DNA of 64,000 nt from positions 16,970 to 80,969 of the forward strand of contig CAMAZP010000014.1 in NCBI GenBank assembly GCA_945863605.1. Reading direction: 5' to 3'. The stretch is from Chitinophaga pinensis (GTDB lineage Bacteria; Bacteroidota; Bacteroidia; Flavobacteriales_D; Crocinitomicaceae). The position numbers and the translations under genes were made by a program. Below the pieces are notes generated by a model. That model was not told the DNA's origin, ran no database searches, and was given only the letters and a program-made list of their open reading frames with translations. Below are positions 18,377-27,932 of the stretch, piece after piece; position 1 is the first letter of the stretch, and every line of letters starts with the position of its first letter.

Positions 18377-18565
18377 ATGTTCGCATTAGTAGTAGGTCCA
18401 GGGCAAGGTTTGATAATTATCCTAGTGATTGTTGTACTTTTCTTTGGTGGAAAAAAAATTCCTGAATTAATGAAAGGTTTAGGACAAGGTGTTAAAGAAT
18501 TTAAAGATGCATCTAAAGGTGAATCAGAAAAATCGAAAGACATTGTAACAACTGACGATAAATAA
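18377..18565 (+). CDS. tatA: Twin-arginine translocase TatA/TatE family protein
   Basis: 62 residues: one N-terminal membrane helix ([20 protein letters not shown]) running into an amphipathic helix ([14 protein letters not shown]) and a charged tail, the TatA plan. TatA subunits form the pore for folded proteins with twin-arginine signals. TatC is not in the window. The gene lies between infB and gatA (5 bases to the latter). Confidence 0.88.
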   Translation: MFALVVGPGQGLIIILVIVVLFFGGKKIPELMKGLGQGVKEFKDASKGESEKSKDIVTTDDK

Positions 18566-18570
18566 ATCTT

Positions 18571-19980
18571 ATGTATCGTACGATTAAAGAAGTAAAGGAA
18601 GCATTGCTATCCGGTGAATCTGTATTATCAATAACGGAATATTTTCTGGGAAAAATTGATGAACATAAACACCTCAATGCATTCTTAGAAGTGTTTACTG
18701 ACTCAGCAAAAGTGCAGGCACAAATCGTAGATGAAAAGATAAAAAACGGTACAGCTGGAAAATTAGCCGGTGTTGTTATCGGAATCAAAGATAATATCTG
18801 CTATAAAAATCATAAAGTTTCAGCTTCATCCAAAATATTGGAAGGGTTTGAATCGCTTTATACAGCAACAGCACTTCAACGTTTAATTGATGAAGATGCT
18901 ATTGTAATCGGAAGATTAAATTGCGATGAGTTTGCGATGGGAAGTTCAAACGAAAATTCAGCTTTTGGTTCGGTTGAAAATAACTGGAAAAAGAATTATG
19001 TCCCAGGTGGATCATCGGGAGGTTCTGCAGTTGCAGTCTCGGCTAATCTTTGTACCGTTTCTTTAGGGAGTGATACAGGTGGTTCTGTACGTCAACCTGC
19101 CTCTTGGACAGGAACATACGGATTAAAACCAACTTATGGAAGAATCAGTCGCTATGGTTTAATTGCTTATGCTTCTTCTTTCGACCAAATTGGAACATTC
19201 ACAAATAACTTAGAAGATGCTGCACTTTTACTCCAAATTATGGGTGGAAAAGATGAAATGGACGCAACCACTTCTTCTAAAGAATTAACATTAAAAACTT
19301 TAACTAAAGTTCCTAACAGCAGAATTGGGATCATTAAAGAATATATTTCAAATCCTGGTTTAGATGCAGAAGTAAAACATCATCTCGACAAAACAATCGA
19401 AGGATTGAAAAACGACGGACACGAAATTGTTGAATTGAGTTTTCCTTATCTTGATTACTTAGTTCCTACTTATTATGTTTTAACAACTGCAGAAGCTTCC
19501 TCCAACCTATCTCGTTTCGATGGCGTTCATTACGGACACAGAAGTTCAGAAGCTAAAGGAGTGGAACAAACTTATATTAAATCAAGAAGTGAAGGTTTCG
19601 GCCCAGAAGTTAAACGTCGAATTATGACTGGAACGTTTGTGCTATCTCACGGATATTACGATGCGTATTACACAAAAGCTCAAAAAGTTAGACGTGTTTT
19701 ACAAGACAAAACCAATGAAATGTTAGCGCAAGTGGATGTTTTAATTATGCCTACCACACCTTCAACAGCATTTGAAAAAGACGCAGTAAAAGATCCGATT
19801 CAAATGTATTTACAAGATATTTTTACAGTTCACGCCAACCTTACAGGTAATCCTGCAATAAGTATTCCTTTGACAATTCACTCTAATGGTTTACCTTTCG
19901 GATTACAATTAATGACAACCCATTTTGCTGAGCAAGCGTTATTTGACTTTGCAAAAAGCATTGAGAAATTAAAAGAATGA
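18571..19980 (+). CDS. gatA: Asp-tRNA(Asn)/Glu-tRNA(Gln) amidotransferase subunit A
   Basis: 469 residues of the amidase-signature family. The catalytic Lys-Ser-Ser triad is visible: Lys in VVIGIKDNI, then GGSSGGSAVAV and the Ser of GSDTGGSVRQPAS. It releases ammonia from glutamine for transamidation of mischarged tRNAs; gatB and gatC are elsewhere. The stop codon overlaps the next gene's start (ATGA). Confidence 0.93.
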   Translation: MYRTIKEVKEALLSGESVLSITEYFLGKIDEHKHLNAFLEVFTDSAKVQAQIVDEKIKNGTAGKLAGVVIGIKDNICYKNHKVSASSKILEGFESLYTATALQRLIDEDAIVIGRLNCDEFAMGSSNENSAFGSVENNWKKNYVPGGSSGGSAVAVSANLCTVSLGSDTGGSVRQPASWTGTYGLKPTYGRISRYGLIAYASSFDQIGTFTNNLEDAALLLQIMGGKDEMDATTSSKELTLKTLTKVPNSRIGIIKEYISNPGLDAEVKHHLDKTIEGLKNDGHEIVELSFPYLDYLVPTYYVLTTAEASSNLSRFDGVHYGHRSSEAKGVEQTYIKSRSEGFGPEVKRRIMTGTFVLSHGYYDAYYTKAQKVRRVLQDKTNEMLAQVDVLIMPTTPSTAFEKDAVKDPIQMYLQDIFTVHANLTGNPAISIPLTIHSNGLPFGLQLMTTHFAEQALFDFAKSIEKLKE

Positions 19981-21485
19981 TTAAAACAATAAGCATACTT
20001 TTTTCCATTTTATTTCTCGGGCAAATCTTTGCTCAACTACCACACAATTACAATAAAAACGATCTCAACCCTATTGCATTTATTAATACGGTAGAACAAA
20101 GTTTGAATTTATTTTATGCTGACTACGTAAATGACAAACGCTACGATTCAATCATTAACGCTTTAAATTACGAACCAAACGAAGCACCACTTTTTTCTGA
20201 CGAAATTTACTGTCAACGCTTAGAAAAAATCAATCAGATGTCCACATTTCCAATGGACTGCAACCCAATTACGCTCTCGACAATCCGATTTTTCGCATCA
20301 AAAAGAAGAAGTTTTGCGCGCATAGTACTTGGTCGTTCTGCTTTGTATTTCGATATGTTTCGCGAAAAATTAATTGAATACGGCTTACCCGAAGAATTAC
20401 GTTTCTTAGCAGTGATTGAAAGTGGTTTAAGACCACAAGTGAAATCAAGAGCGGGCGCTTTAGGATTATGGCAATTTATGTATCGAACTGGTTTACAATA
20501 TGGTTTAGAAGAAAACAACTACATTGACGACCGAATGGATCCTGATAAAGCGACAGATGCGGCTTGTAAATTCTTAAAAAAATTATACGGAATCTATGGC
20601 GATTGGAACCTTGCTTTGGCTGCTTACAACGCTGGACCTGGAAATGTAAATAAAGCCATAAAACGTTCTGGAAACAAAACAACTTATTGGGAAATTCGTC
20701 CGTATTTACCTTCTGAAACACAAGGCTATATTCCGAATTTTATTGCAGCAGCTTACCTTTTAACTTATCACGCGGAACATAATATCATTCCGATGGAAGC
20801 TAAAATTCACTATATCCATTTAGATACCGTTTGCTTGCGCGAAGCAGTTCACATGAATACAATAGCTAAACTTTTAAATTGGGACTTGAATGAAATCAAA
20901 GCTTTAAATCCAGTTTACAAAACGACATTCATTCCAAAATCTGAAAAAGGACGCTGCATTTCAGGACCAAACTACTTGATTAGCACTTTAGCAGGAATGG
21001 AAGATTCTTTGTATAAATTAGAAAAATCAATTTATTCGCCTGTAATTGTTACGCCTACAATCATTCAAAGTCCTACGATAAATGATACTATCAACGGAGA
21101 AGCGGGGTCTTCTAGTACTACAGATTCTCTAGCGCCAACTGTCCCCTTGTATTTGAGTTATCACAAAGTTAAATCACAAGAAAACCTCAAAAATATTGCC
21201 TTGAAGTACAACGTTACTGTTGAAAATTTAATGGAATGGAATAATTTGCGTTCAACAAGTATTTACGTTGGGCAAAAACTAAAGGTGTATACTGCTGAAG
21301 CGCCACAAGTTGCCCCGACACCGACACCTCCAGCGGTTACTAAAAAATATTACAATGTTCGCTCTGGAGATACTTTTGTAAAAATCGCACAAAGACATAA
21401 TATGACGATGGATCAATTGAAAAAAATAAATCCAGGAATTAACATCAGTCGTTTAACCGTTGGTCAAAAAATTAGAGTAAAATAA
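19977..21485 (+). CDS. Lytic transglycosylase (MltD-like) with two LysM domains
   Basis: 502 residues: signal peptide (ending GQIFAQ), SLT domain from about 130 with catalytic Glu148 in AVIESGL, then GALGLWQFM and LALAAYNAGPGNVNKAI, and two C-terminal LysM peptidoglycan-binding domains (about 390-435 and 455-501) joined by a Thr/Pro linker. It cleaves the glycan strands of peptidoglycan in the periplasm. The 4-base overlap with gatA indicates cotranscription. Confidence 0.93.
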   Translation: MIKTISILFSILFLGQIFAQLPHNYNKNDLNPIAFINTVEQSLNLFYADYVNDKRYDSIINALNYEPNEAPLFSDEIYCQRLEKINQMSTFPMDCNPITLSTIRFFASKRRSFARIVLGRSALYFDMFREKLIEYGLPEELRFLAVIESGLRPQVKSRAGALGLWQFMYRTGLQYGLEENNYIDDRMDPDKATDAACKFLKKLYGIYGDWNLALAAYNAGPGNVNKAIKRSGNKTTYWEIRPYLPSETQGYIPNFIAAAYLLTYHAEHNIIPMEAKIHYIHLDTVCLREAVHMNTIAKLLNWDLNEIKALNPVYKTTFIPKSEKGRCISGPNYLISTLAGMEDSLYKLEKSIYSPVIVTPTIIQSPTINDTINGEAGSSSTTDSLAPTVPLYLSYHKVKSQENLKNIALKYNVTVENLMEWNNLRSTSIYVGQKLKVYTAEAPQVAPTPTPPAVTKKYYNVRSGDTFVKIAQRHNMTMDQLKKINPGINISRLTVGQKIRVK

Positions 21486-21495
21486 ACTTATAGAT

Positions 21496-22554
21496 ATGCG
21501 TTTTTTGATGTTTATACTGCTTTCTTGCACGCTATTTTTAGGTGCTTGTGATGAGCGAAGATACAGTGGTGGATTGGTCGTTACAGGAAAAGTTGGAGAG
21601 ATTTTAGTGGTTTGCGACCAAGGCGTTTGGAATTCTGATTTGAAAAAATGTTTGGATACAAATCTCACCCAATTCATAATGCCCTACTTTCCGGACGTGG
21701 TAACTTTTGAATTAATTCATCGCACTCCAGCAAATTTTGAAGGTGCGATTAAGCGTCACAGAAATATACTTTTCATCACTTTAGATGCGAAAGCGAAAAT
21801 TAAAAAAGGAACGATTCAAAAACGCAAAAGTGTTTGGGCAGACGATCAATTAGTGGTGGAAGTGATTGCAAAAGATATGAATCAATTGGTTGAAACTTGT
21901 CAGTCAGGACTGAAGTTTGCGCATTCTGAATTTGATTATATGGAATGGAAACGATTGCTGAAATATTTCAAATCCAACGATGACGAGCGCATTCAAAGTA
22001 AACTTAGAAAGAATTTCGGTATTCAAATTGCACTTCCACAAGGTGCTGAAATCGTAAGTACTCGTCCTAATTTCTACAGAATCGAAATGCCCACAGCATC
22101 GCGTCCTATTGAATTTGTAGGTTCAGGCACGCAAGATGTTGGAGCAATTTTTTCTGGTGTAATGATTTACCAATACGATTTCAAAGATAAATCGCAATTG
22201 GAACTTAAAAATCTACTTCAAGCTAGAGATACAATGCTGAAATACAATGTTCCACACGAAATTCAAGGATTGTATATGGGAACACAATTGACTGAATTTG
22301 TTTATCCAGAAATGACAATGACAACCAATTCTAATAAAACAATCAAAGGTTTTGAAATGCGTGGAATGTTTCAGTTTAAAGGAAATTCCACTTATTCAAC
22401 TGGTGGTGCATTCTGGTCGTTTCATTTCGTTCACCCAAGAACAAAGAAAGTTATTTGCGTAAGTGGCTACGTTGATGCACCTTCAACTACTAGTTGGACC
22501 CATTCATTGCGTGAAATAGAAGCTATTTGGAAAAGCGTTGAAATAGCGAAATAA
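21496..22554 (+). CDS. DUF4837 family lipoprotein
   Basis: 352 residues. The lipobox FLGAC (Cys18) ends an N-terminal signal. The body follows the DUF4837 pattern: GKVGEILVVCDQGVW near the start, then HRNILFIT and a C-terminal GYVDAPSTTSWTHSLREIEAIWKSV. The function of the family is unknown. It sits in the envelope-gene part of the long run. Confidence 0.8.
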   Translation: MRFLMFILLSCTLFLGACDERRYSGGLVVTGKVGEILVVCDQGVWNSDLKKCLDTNLTQFIMPYFPDVVTFELIHRTPANFEGAIKRHRNILFITLDAKAKIKKGTIQKRKSVWADDQLVVEVIAKDMNQLVETCQSGLKFAHSEFDYMEWKRLLKYFKSNDDERIQSKLRKNFGIQIALPQGAEIVSTRPNFYRIEMPTASRPIEFVGSGTQDVGAIFSGVMIYQYDFKDKSQLELKNLLQARDTMLKYNVPHEIQGLYMGTQLTEFVYPEMTMTTNSNKTIKGFEMRGMFQFKGNSTYSTGGAFWSFHFVHPRTKKVICVSGYVDAPSTTSWTHSLREIEAIWKSVEIAK

Positions 22555-22555
22555 G

Positions 22556-23314
22556 ATGAAATTGTCAGTTGTAATTATCACTTTCAATGAAGAAAGGAAC
22601 ATTGAACGCTGTCTTTTATCTGTTCAAGAATTAGCGGATGAAATTTTAGTGGTCGATTCTTTTTCAAAAGATAAAACGCTAGCAATTTGTGAAAAATACC
22701 AAGCGAAAGTGATTCAAAATCCGTTTGAGGGTCACATTCAGCAAAAGAATTTCGCAATGGATCAAGCTTCCAATGATTGGATTTTATCCTTAGATGCTGA
22801 TGAAGCTTTAAGTGAAGAATTAGCATCAGCAATTAAACAGGTTAAATCCACTGAAAAACCAAAAGTTAACTTGTACGAAATGAATCGCTTGACGAATTAT
22901 TGTGGTTCTTGGGTGAGACACTGTGGATGGTATCCCGACACGAAAGTGCGCTTGGTCAATCGGAAATTTGCAAAATGGGGAGGCGTTAATCCGCACGATA
23001 AATTAGAAGGCTCCAAACAAGAAAAAGTTGAATTTTTGAAAGGTGATATTTTGCATTATTCCTATTACACCAAAGAAGATCACCTCAAACAAATTGAATA
23101 TTTCAGTAAAATCGCCGCTGGAGAATTAGTTAAACAAGGGAAAAACGTTGGTCAATTTACTGTTTACTTAAAAATGGCTGCACAATTTTTCAAAAGTTTT
23201 GTTCTTAAAAGAGGTTTTCTTGATGGAAAAACAGGATGGCAAATATCAAAATTAAGCGCTTTTGCCACTTACCGAAAATATTCACTTTTAAGAACATTAA
23301 ATGAAACCCGCTAA
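22556..23314 (+). CDS. Family 2 glycosyltransferase (WaaE/KdtX-like)
   Basis: 252 residues, GT-A fold: LSVVIITFNEERNIERCL at the N-terminus, VVDSFSKDKT, and the metal-binding SLDADEAL. The C-terminal half (WVRHCGWYPDTKVRLVNR; GGVNPHDKL) is typical of LPS-core or lipid-linked glucosyltransferases. Together with the next gene it probably builds a surface glycan. It overlaps the GT9 gene by 14 bases. Confidence 0.87.
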   Translation: MKLSVVIITFNEERNIERCLLSVQELADEILVVDSFSKDKTLAICEKYQAKVIQNPFEGHIQQKNFAMDQASNDWILSLDADEALSEELASAIKQVKSTEKPKVNLYEMNRLTNYCGSWVRHCGWYPDTKVRLVNRKFAKWGGVNPHDKLEGSKQEKVEFLKGDILHYSYYTKEDHLKQIEYFSKIAAGELVKQGKNVGQFTVYLKMAAQFFKSFVLKRGFLDGKTGWQISKLSAFATYRKYSLLRTLNETR

Positions 23315-24290
23315 TATTCTTATTTCGCGAACAGATAGCATTGGTGATGTTTTGTTGACACTCCCTTTTTGTGCTTGGTTGAAAAATCAATTTCCAACAG
23401 CCAAATTGACATTTTTAGGTAGAAATTATACCCAAAGTGTTATCGAATCTTTTACTGTAATTGATTCATTTATTGCGCTTGAACAACTCAACAATCAGCC
23501 GACTTTAGAAAAGGTGAACCAATTGAAAGCTTTTGATTGCATCATTCATGTTTTTCCAAATAAAGAAATTGCGTCCTTAGCGAAAAAGGCGAAAATTCCT
23601 ATACGGATTGGAACTTCACACCGTTTATTTCATTTACTCACTTGCAACAAAAAAGTAGATTTCACACGCAAAAACTCAGACCTTCACGAAGCACAACTCA
23701 ACTTTGAATTACTAAAACCACTCGGATTAAAAGAAATTCCAAGTTTTGCAAGTATTCAAGACGCCGGAGTGAATTTCAAAGTTCAAGCAACGGAACTTCC
23801 ATTAGAAATCGCTTCGTTGGACTTTAAAAATGTGGTGACTTTACACCCAAAATCGCAAGGAAGCGCTATTGAATGGCCTATAGAAAAATACATTGAACTG
23901 GCCTTGGAATTGGTAAAAACTGGAAAAACGGTTTGCTTCACTGGAACAGAAAATGAAGGCGTTTTATTTAGAGATTTATTACCCAAAAACGCAGCTATCA
24001 TTGATACAAGTGGAAAACTGACCTTGCATAAACTCCAATTGTTGATTTCAAAATCTTACGCTTTAGTTGCTTGTTCCACAGGTCCTTATCACATTGCGGG
24101 ATTGTGCGGAATTAAAGCAATCGGATTATTTTCAGCCCGCAAACCTATTCATCCTGGAAGGTGGAAAGCCTTAGGAAAAAATGCGCTTGCACTGGTCTAT
24201 GATGAAAATTGCACGAGTTGTAAAAGCAAGAATGCATGTGTGTGTATTCAATCCATTTCTGTTGAAAAAGTGATGCAACAATTGCTGTAA
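23301..24290 (+). CDS. Family 9 glycosyltransferase (ADP-heptose:LPS heptosyltransferase-like)
   Basis: 329 residues, GT-B fold. N-terminal ILISRTDSIGDVLLTLPF and C-terminal VACSTGPYHIAGLCGIKAIGLF are the GT9 hallmarks, with an HPGRWKALG segment. A Cys-rich tail (CTSCKSKNACVC) is seen in related heptosyltransferases. Probably adds a sugar to the LPS core. Confidence 0.87.
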   Translation: MKPANILISRTDSIGDVLLTLPFCAWLKNQFPTAKLTFLGRNYTQSVIESFTVIDSFIALEQLNNQPTLEKVNQLKAFDCIIHVFPNKEIASLAKKAKIPIRIGTSHRLFHLLTCNKKVDFTRKNSDLHEAQLNFELLKPLGLKEIPSFASIQDAGVNFKVQATELPLEIASLDFKNVVTLHPKSQGSAIEWPIEKYIELALELVKTGKTVCFTGTENEGVLFRDLLPKNAAIIDTSGKLTLHKLQLLISKSYALVACSTGPYHIAGLCGIKAIGLFSARKPIHPGRWKALGKNALALVYDENCTSCKSKNACVCIQSISVEKVMQQLL

Positions 24291-24291
24291 A

Positions 24292-25065
24292 ATGATTCAA
24301 TCTGGACTGCTATTTTTTCAAAATTCTTCCATTTTATTGGCGCTTTTTTCTTTTGTTTTCACGTTCGGATTGCATTCAAATTGGGAAGATAAATGGAGTT
24401 ATTCTAGCGCTATTTTCTTTAGTGTACTTGGTATATACAACTTTCATCGTTTGTATAAATTTCAAAAAAATCAATTAAATTTTCCATTAAGTCAGTGGCT
24501 TGCAAAAAACCAACGAATCATTCAATTATTAAGTTTAATTGGAATGCTATCAAGTTCAATTCTGTTTTTTTTCTTACTCAAGTTTAACCTTGGAAACCTG
24601 CTTTTACTGAGTGCTTGTTTAGTCATCTCCCTGTTATATGTAATCTCCAACTGGCGAGAAATTCCTTTTTTAAAAGCTGCTTTTGTGGCCGTTGTTTGGA
24701 CGCTTGTTTTAGTGATTTTGCCTTCGCTTCTTCAAGATACATTTGAAAGTCGAGCGTGGATTTTTTTACTTTTCTTTTATGCGTTAACCATTCCAGCGGA
24801 TGCGAGAGATATGGAAACCGACCTGAAAAAACTAAACACTTTACCTCAACTAATTGGTAAAAAGAAATCCTTTTGGGTAGCGCTGTTGTTGCTAAATCTC
24901 TTTACTTTGCTTTATCCCTTTTCTTTAGAGCTAAAAATCAGTTTGATTATTGTAAATTCTGTGTGGGTTTATTTGTACCAATATATGGAAGGCAAGCAAA
25001 AAATTAGCGCTGCATTTATGGATGCTTTGTTGTTGGTTTATGGGCTTGTTTTTACTATATATTAG
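24292..25065 (+). CDS. UbiA-like integral membrane protein
   Basis: 257 residues with about eight membrane helices. The phrase DARDMETDLKKLNTLPQLIGKK resembles the second Asp-rich motif of UbiA prenyltransferases. The first motif, expected near GIYNFHRLYKF, lacks the usual aspartates. It may therefore be a divergent or inactive member of the superfamily; substrate unknown. It follows GT9 after one base. Confidence 0.55.
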   Translation: MIQSGLLFFQNSSILLALFSFVFTFGLHSNWEDKWSYSSAIFFSVLGIYNFHRLYKFQKNQLNFPLSQWLAKNQRIIQLLSLIGMLSSSILFFFLLKFNLGNLLLLSACLVISLLYVISNWREIPFLKAAFVAVVWTLVLVILPSLLQDTFESRAWIFLLFFYALTIPADARDMETDLKKLNTLPQLIGKKKSFWVALLLLNLFTLLYPFSLELKISLIIVNSVWVYLYQYMEGKQKISAAFMDALLLVYGLVFTIY

Positions 25066-25550
25066 ATAATTAATGTCATCCCCTTAATCCCCTTTCAAAG
25101 AGGGAAATTTTAATCTCACTTCGGAAGAAATTCTTGATTTGAGTAAAATCTATCTCTTTTCCAACAGTTTAAAGCTCACCCACGATTCAGTTTCTCTCCG
25201 TCAGCAGACGGAAGATTAAGAGGGGTGACCAATATTGATTAAGGGAGATGACTATTTTCAAAATTTAATCAAACATCGTACCCCTAGCCCTGATGGTAGT
25301 GGAAATCCTTTATTGGTGTTTTTCACTACCAATAAAGATTGCAACGGATAGCAGGAAATAGCTCCGAAAAATTTAACTCATTCTGAACATCATAGAAAAG
25401 GAGGAAGAACACAATTTTCTATTTCATTTCTGAGACCCAAATAAAGAACCAAAACCATCAATGCAACTAAATCCATTTTTCCTTGTGATTTTTTATCGTT
25501 TAAATCCTTTCATTTTTTTGAATGACAAGCAATTTTAGAATAATATCAAG
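25066..25550. other. Intergenic stretch with repeat elements
   Basis: Nearly 500 bases without a gene. Contains a pair of imperfect inverted arms (GTCATCCCCTTAATC at 25075-25089 and GATTAAGGGAGATGAC at 25237-25252) and a hairpin element at 25281-25370. The remainder is AT-rich and shows nothing further. Confidence 0.6.
25281..25370. repeat. Hairpin-bearing intergenic element
   Basis: A perfect 10-bp stem (CTTTATTGGT 25308-25317 with ACCAATAAAG 25328-25337) is flanked by the phrases AGCCCTGATGG and GGATAGCAGGAAATAGCTCC. From memory, very similar flanks with a variable internal stem recur between genes in many flavobacterial genomes, so it may be a structured RNA 3' element or a small mobile repeat. 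Confidence 0.5.
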
Positions 25551-25558
25551 TAACTTTG
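25551..25558 (+). promoter_or_regulatory. -7 box TAACTTTG for the TraB/GumN gene
   Basis: Exact TAnnTTTG match eight bases before the ATG at 25567. It excludes the upstream in-frame ATG at 25522. Confidence 0.5.
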
Positions 25559-25566
25559 GGCAACTT

Positions 25567-26790
25567 ATGAAGCACGGCGTTTTATTTTTCCTATTAATCT
25601 TTTTTACGAATTGGTCACAAGCTCAAATTGTAAACCGTGAAAAAGAATTGTTGTGGGAAATTTCTGGAAATGGGCTAAAGGAAAAATCGTATCTCTTCGG
25701 AACGCTTCATTCTAACAATAAAGCCTTGTTCAATCTCGCAGATAGTTTATATGTTGCGCTTGAAAAAGTGAATATGATTGTACTCGAGACAGATATTTTT
25801 TCACTTTTTGAAGAATTAGATACTCGGAAATCAACTTCCAATACCTTGTACGATAAAAACGGTTTACCCTACACTGCAAGCAACGAAGCATCGACCACTT
25901 ACTTCGGTTCGGAAGACGGTATGCCTCAGTTTTTAGATGCTTATTTTCAGGAATATTGCTTCAACGCTGGTAAACGATTTTTAGCTTTAGAAACGATTAA
26001 AAATCAAATGGAACTCAGTCTTGATATTCCGATTACGCAACGAAATTTGGTCAATACTCAATTTTCAAACTTCACACAAGAAAAGTTAATCGATTTGTAT
26101 TTGCAAGGTGATATCAACGCAATTGATCGATTTATGCGTGCAAATATGTCCACTCAAAAGGATTTGTACAGTAAACTGATTATCAAACGCAACATTGCAA
26201 TGGCGAATAAAGTTGATTCTGTATTAAAATCCAAAACAAGTTTATTTTGTGCTGTTGGCACTGGACATTTAGCTGGATCAGAAGGAATTATCAACTTATT
26301 GCGTTCTAAAGGTTATCGTTTGCGTCCCGTTTTATGGACGATTTCAGAAATTGCGATTCCTGCGAAAAAATCAGTTAAATCGAAACGAAACTATGTCTTT
26401 AATGACGAAACATCTGGAATTATTGCCAATTTTCCCGGTCAACCTTTTTCGAAAAGAAGAGAAGACGGAAGTTTGCTTTTAAAATACTGTGATTTTGGTC
26501 AAGGAAATACCTACGAAGTAGAGGTTATACCTTATGATGAAAGTTTAAGTTTTGAGGAAATGGCCGCCATTTATATTGCAAGTCCGCCAAATTCACCTTA
26601 CAGTCGCAAAACCCTAGATGATGGAACTGAGTTATTTGTAGGTTTATCCGACACCTATCCTGAAGGTTTGAGCTGGGTTCAAATTCAAATAAGTGAAGGC
26701 TATTTTGCAGTGATTAAAACCTATGGTGGCAATAAATATATGCACTCTGACCGACCGAAGAAATTCTTTGAAAAGGTTTGGTTTGAGTAG
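25567..26790 (+). CDS. TraB/GumN family protein
   Basis: About 407 residues. Signal peptide (MKHGVLFFLLIFFTNWSQAQ), then the TraB/GumN motif YLFGTLHSN near the N-terminus and its partner CAVGTGHLAGSEGIINLL about 210 residues later; both His residues and the GxH signatures are kept. The last ~120 residues form a separate, unrecognised domain. TraB-type proteins are suspected metal-dependent proteases of the Tiki fold; the role here is unknown. Confidence 0.8.
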   Translation: MKHGVLFFLLIFFTNWSQAQIVNREKELLWEISGNGLKEKSYLFGTLHSNNKALFNLADSLYVALEKVNMIVLETDIFSLFEELDTRKSTSNTLYDKNGLPYTASNEASTTYFGSEDGMPQFLDAYFQEYCFNAGKRFLALETIKNQMELSLDIPITQRNLVNTQFSNFTQEKLIDLYLQGDINAIDRFMRANMSTQKDLYSKLIIKRNIAMANKVDSVLKSKTSLFCAVGTGHLAGSEGIINLLRSKGYRLRPVLWTISEIAIPAKKSVKSKRNYVFNDETSGIIANFPGQPFSKRREDGSLLLKYCDFGQGNTYEVEVIPYDESLSFEEMAAIYIASPPNSPYSRKTLDDGTELFVGLSDTYPEGLSWVQIQISEGYFAVIKTYGGNKYMHSDRPKKFFEKVWFE

Positions 26791-26895
26791 TATTGATTAA
26801 GAATAATCGTTTCTGCCATAATTTGTATAAGAACCTCCAACTTATTTTCACATTGCAATAACTATGATTTATTTCTTTAGGCAACTCTTTCTTGC

Positions 26896-26903
26896 TAATT
26901 TTA
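26896..26903 (+). promoter_or_regulatory. -7-like box TAATTTTA for the SDR/carotenoid run
   Basis: TAnnTTTA (one change from consensus) exactly four bases before the ATG at 26908, the same spacing as the other leaderless candidates. Confidence 0.4.
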
Positions 26904-26907
26904 CAAA

Positions 26908-27912
26908 ATGATATTAGTCACAGGTGCAACAGGACTTCTAGGTAGTCATTTACTTTATGAGTTAACTTCAAATGGTGAAACTTGTTTGGCGCTCTGTCAT
27001 TCAAGAAGTAAAATTTCACAAGTTATTGACCTTTTCAAGTATTATAATCCAACTAAAGCGGATGAATTCTTGAAACAAATTACTTGGAAGGAAGGCGATA
27101 TATTAAATGTTTTCTTTCTCAAAGAGTTGTTTACTGATGTAACTCACGTTTATCATTGTGCTGCAAAAGTTTCTTTTTTCAGATCTGATTTTTCGGAATG
27201 TATTCGCCAAAATAGGGAAGCAACCGCAAACATCGTTAATTTTTGTTTGAAATATAAGGTTAAAAAACTATGTTATGTTAGTTCAACGTCAGCAATTGGC
27301 AACAATTCGAAAGGTTTAACAACAGAGAAAGATAAGTGGCAAATTGATGAGAATAAAAGTGGTTATTCTATTTCAAAATTTTCGGCAGAAAAAGAAGTTT
27401 GGAGAGGGATTGAAGAGGGTTTAAGTGCTGTAATAATTAACCCTTGTGTGATTCTTGGTCCAGGAAATTGGGAGAGTGGATCATTATCTATTTTCAAAAC
27501 TGGAAAAAAAGGTTTGCGCTTTTATCCAAGCGGTAGTAATGCAACAGTTGATGCACGTGATGTAGCTTTTTGTATGTGTTTTTTAATGAAAAGTACTGCT
27601 CAGTCTGAACGCTTTTTATGCGTTGGAACAAATCAATCATTCAAAGAATTATTTACTGTTGTTTGTTCCAAAATGAAAAGTAGCTTACCAAAGTATGAAG
27701 CTCCAAAACCTTTAGCTCTTTTTTTTGCTTATATAATAGAATTTTTCAGCCGTTTTAGCAGTAAAAAAAGTGGATTGACAGTAGAAACAGTTCAATCTGC
27801 TTACAATAATATTTCCTACGATGTTTCAAAAATTGAAGCACTTGTTCCTATTCAATTTAGAACGTTAAAAGAAACAGTAGAAAATGTTTTAAATGCACGA
27901 ACAAATCAATAG
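26908..27912 (+). CDS. NAD-dependent epimerase/dehydratase (extended SDR)
   Basis: 334 residues. Rossmann motif TGATGLLG (5-12), active-site STS followed by the YSISK Tyr-Lys pair, and the NPCVILGPGNW segment typical of extended SDRs acting on nucleotide sugars or 3-beta-hydroxysteroid-like substrates. It is 20 bases ahead of the CruF-like gene, so cotranscription is likely. A direct role in carotenoid chemistry is not shown. Confidence 0.82.
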   Translation: MILVTGATGLLGSHLLYELTSNGETCLALCHSRSKISQVIDLFKYYNPTKADEFLKQITWKEGDILNVFFLKELFTDVTHVYHCAAKVSFFRSDFSECIRQNREATANIVNFCLKYKVKKLCYVSSTSAIGNNSKGLTTEKDKWQIDENKSGYSISKFSAEKEVWRGIEEGLSAVIINPCVILGPGNWESGSLSIFKTGKKGLRFYPSGSNATVDARDVAFCMCFLMKSTAQSERFLCVGTNQSFKELFTVVCSKMKSSLPKYEAPKPLALFFAYIIEFFSRFSSKKSGLTVETVQSAYNNISYDVSKIEALVPIQFRTLKETVENVLNARTNQ

Positions 27913-27932
27913 CTATCAACGTTTAAAGCGCA

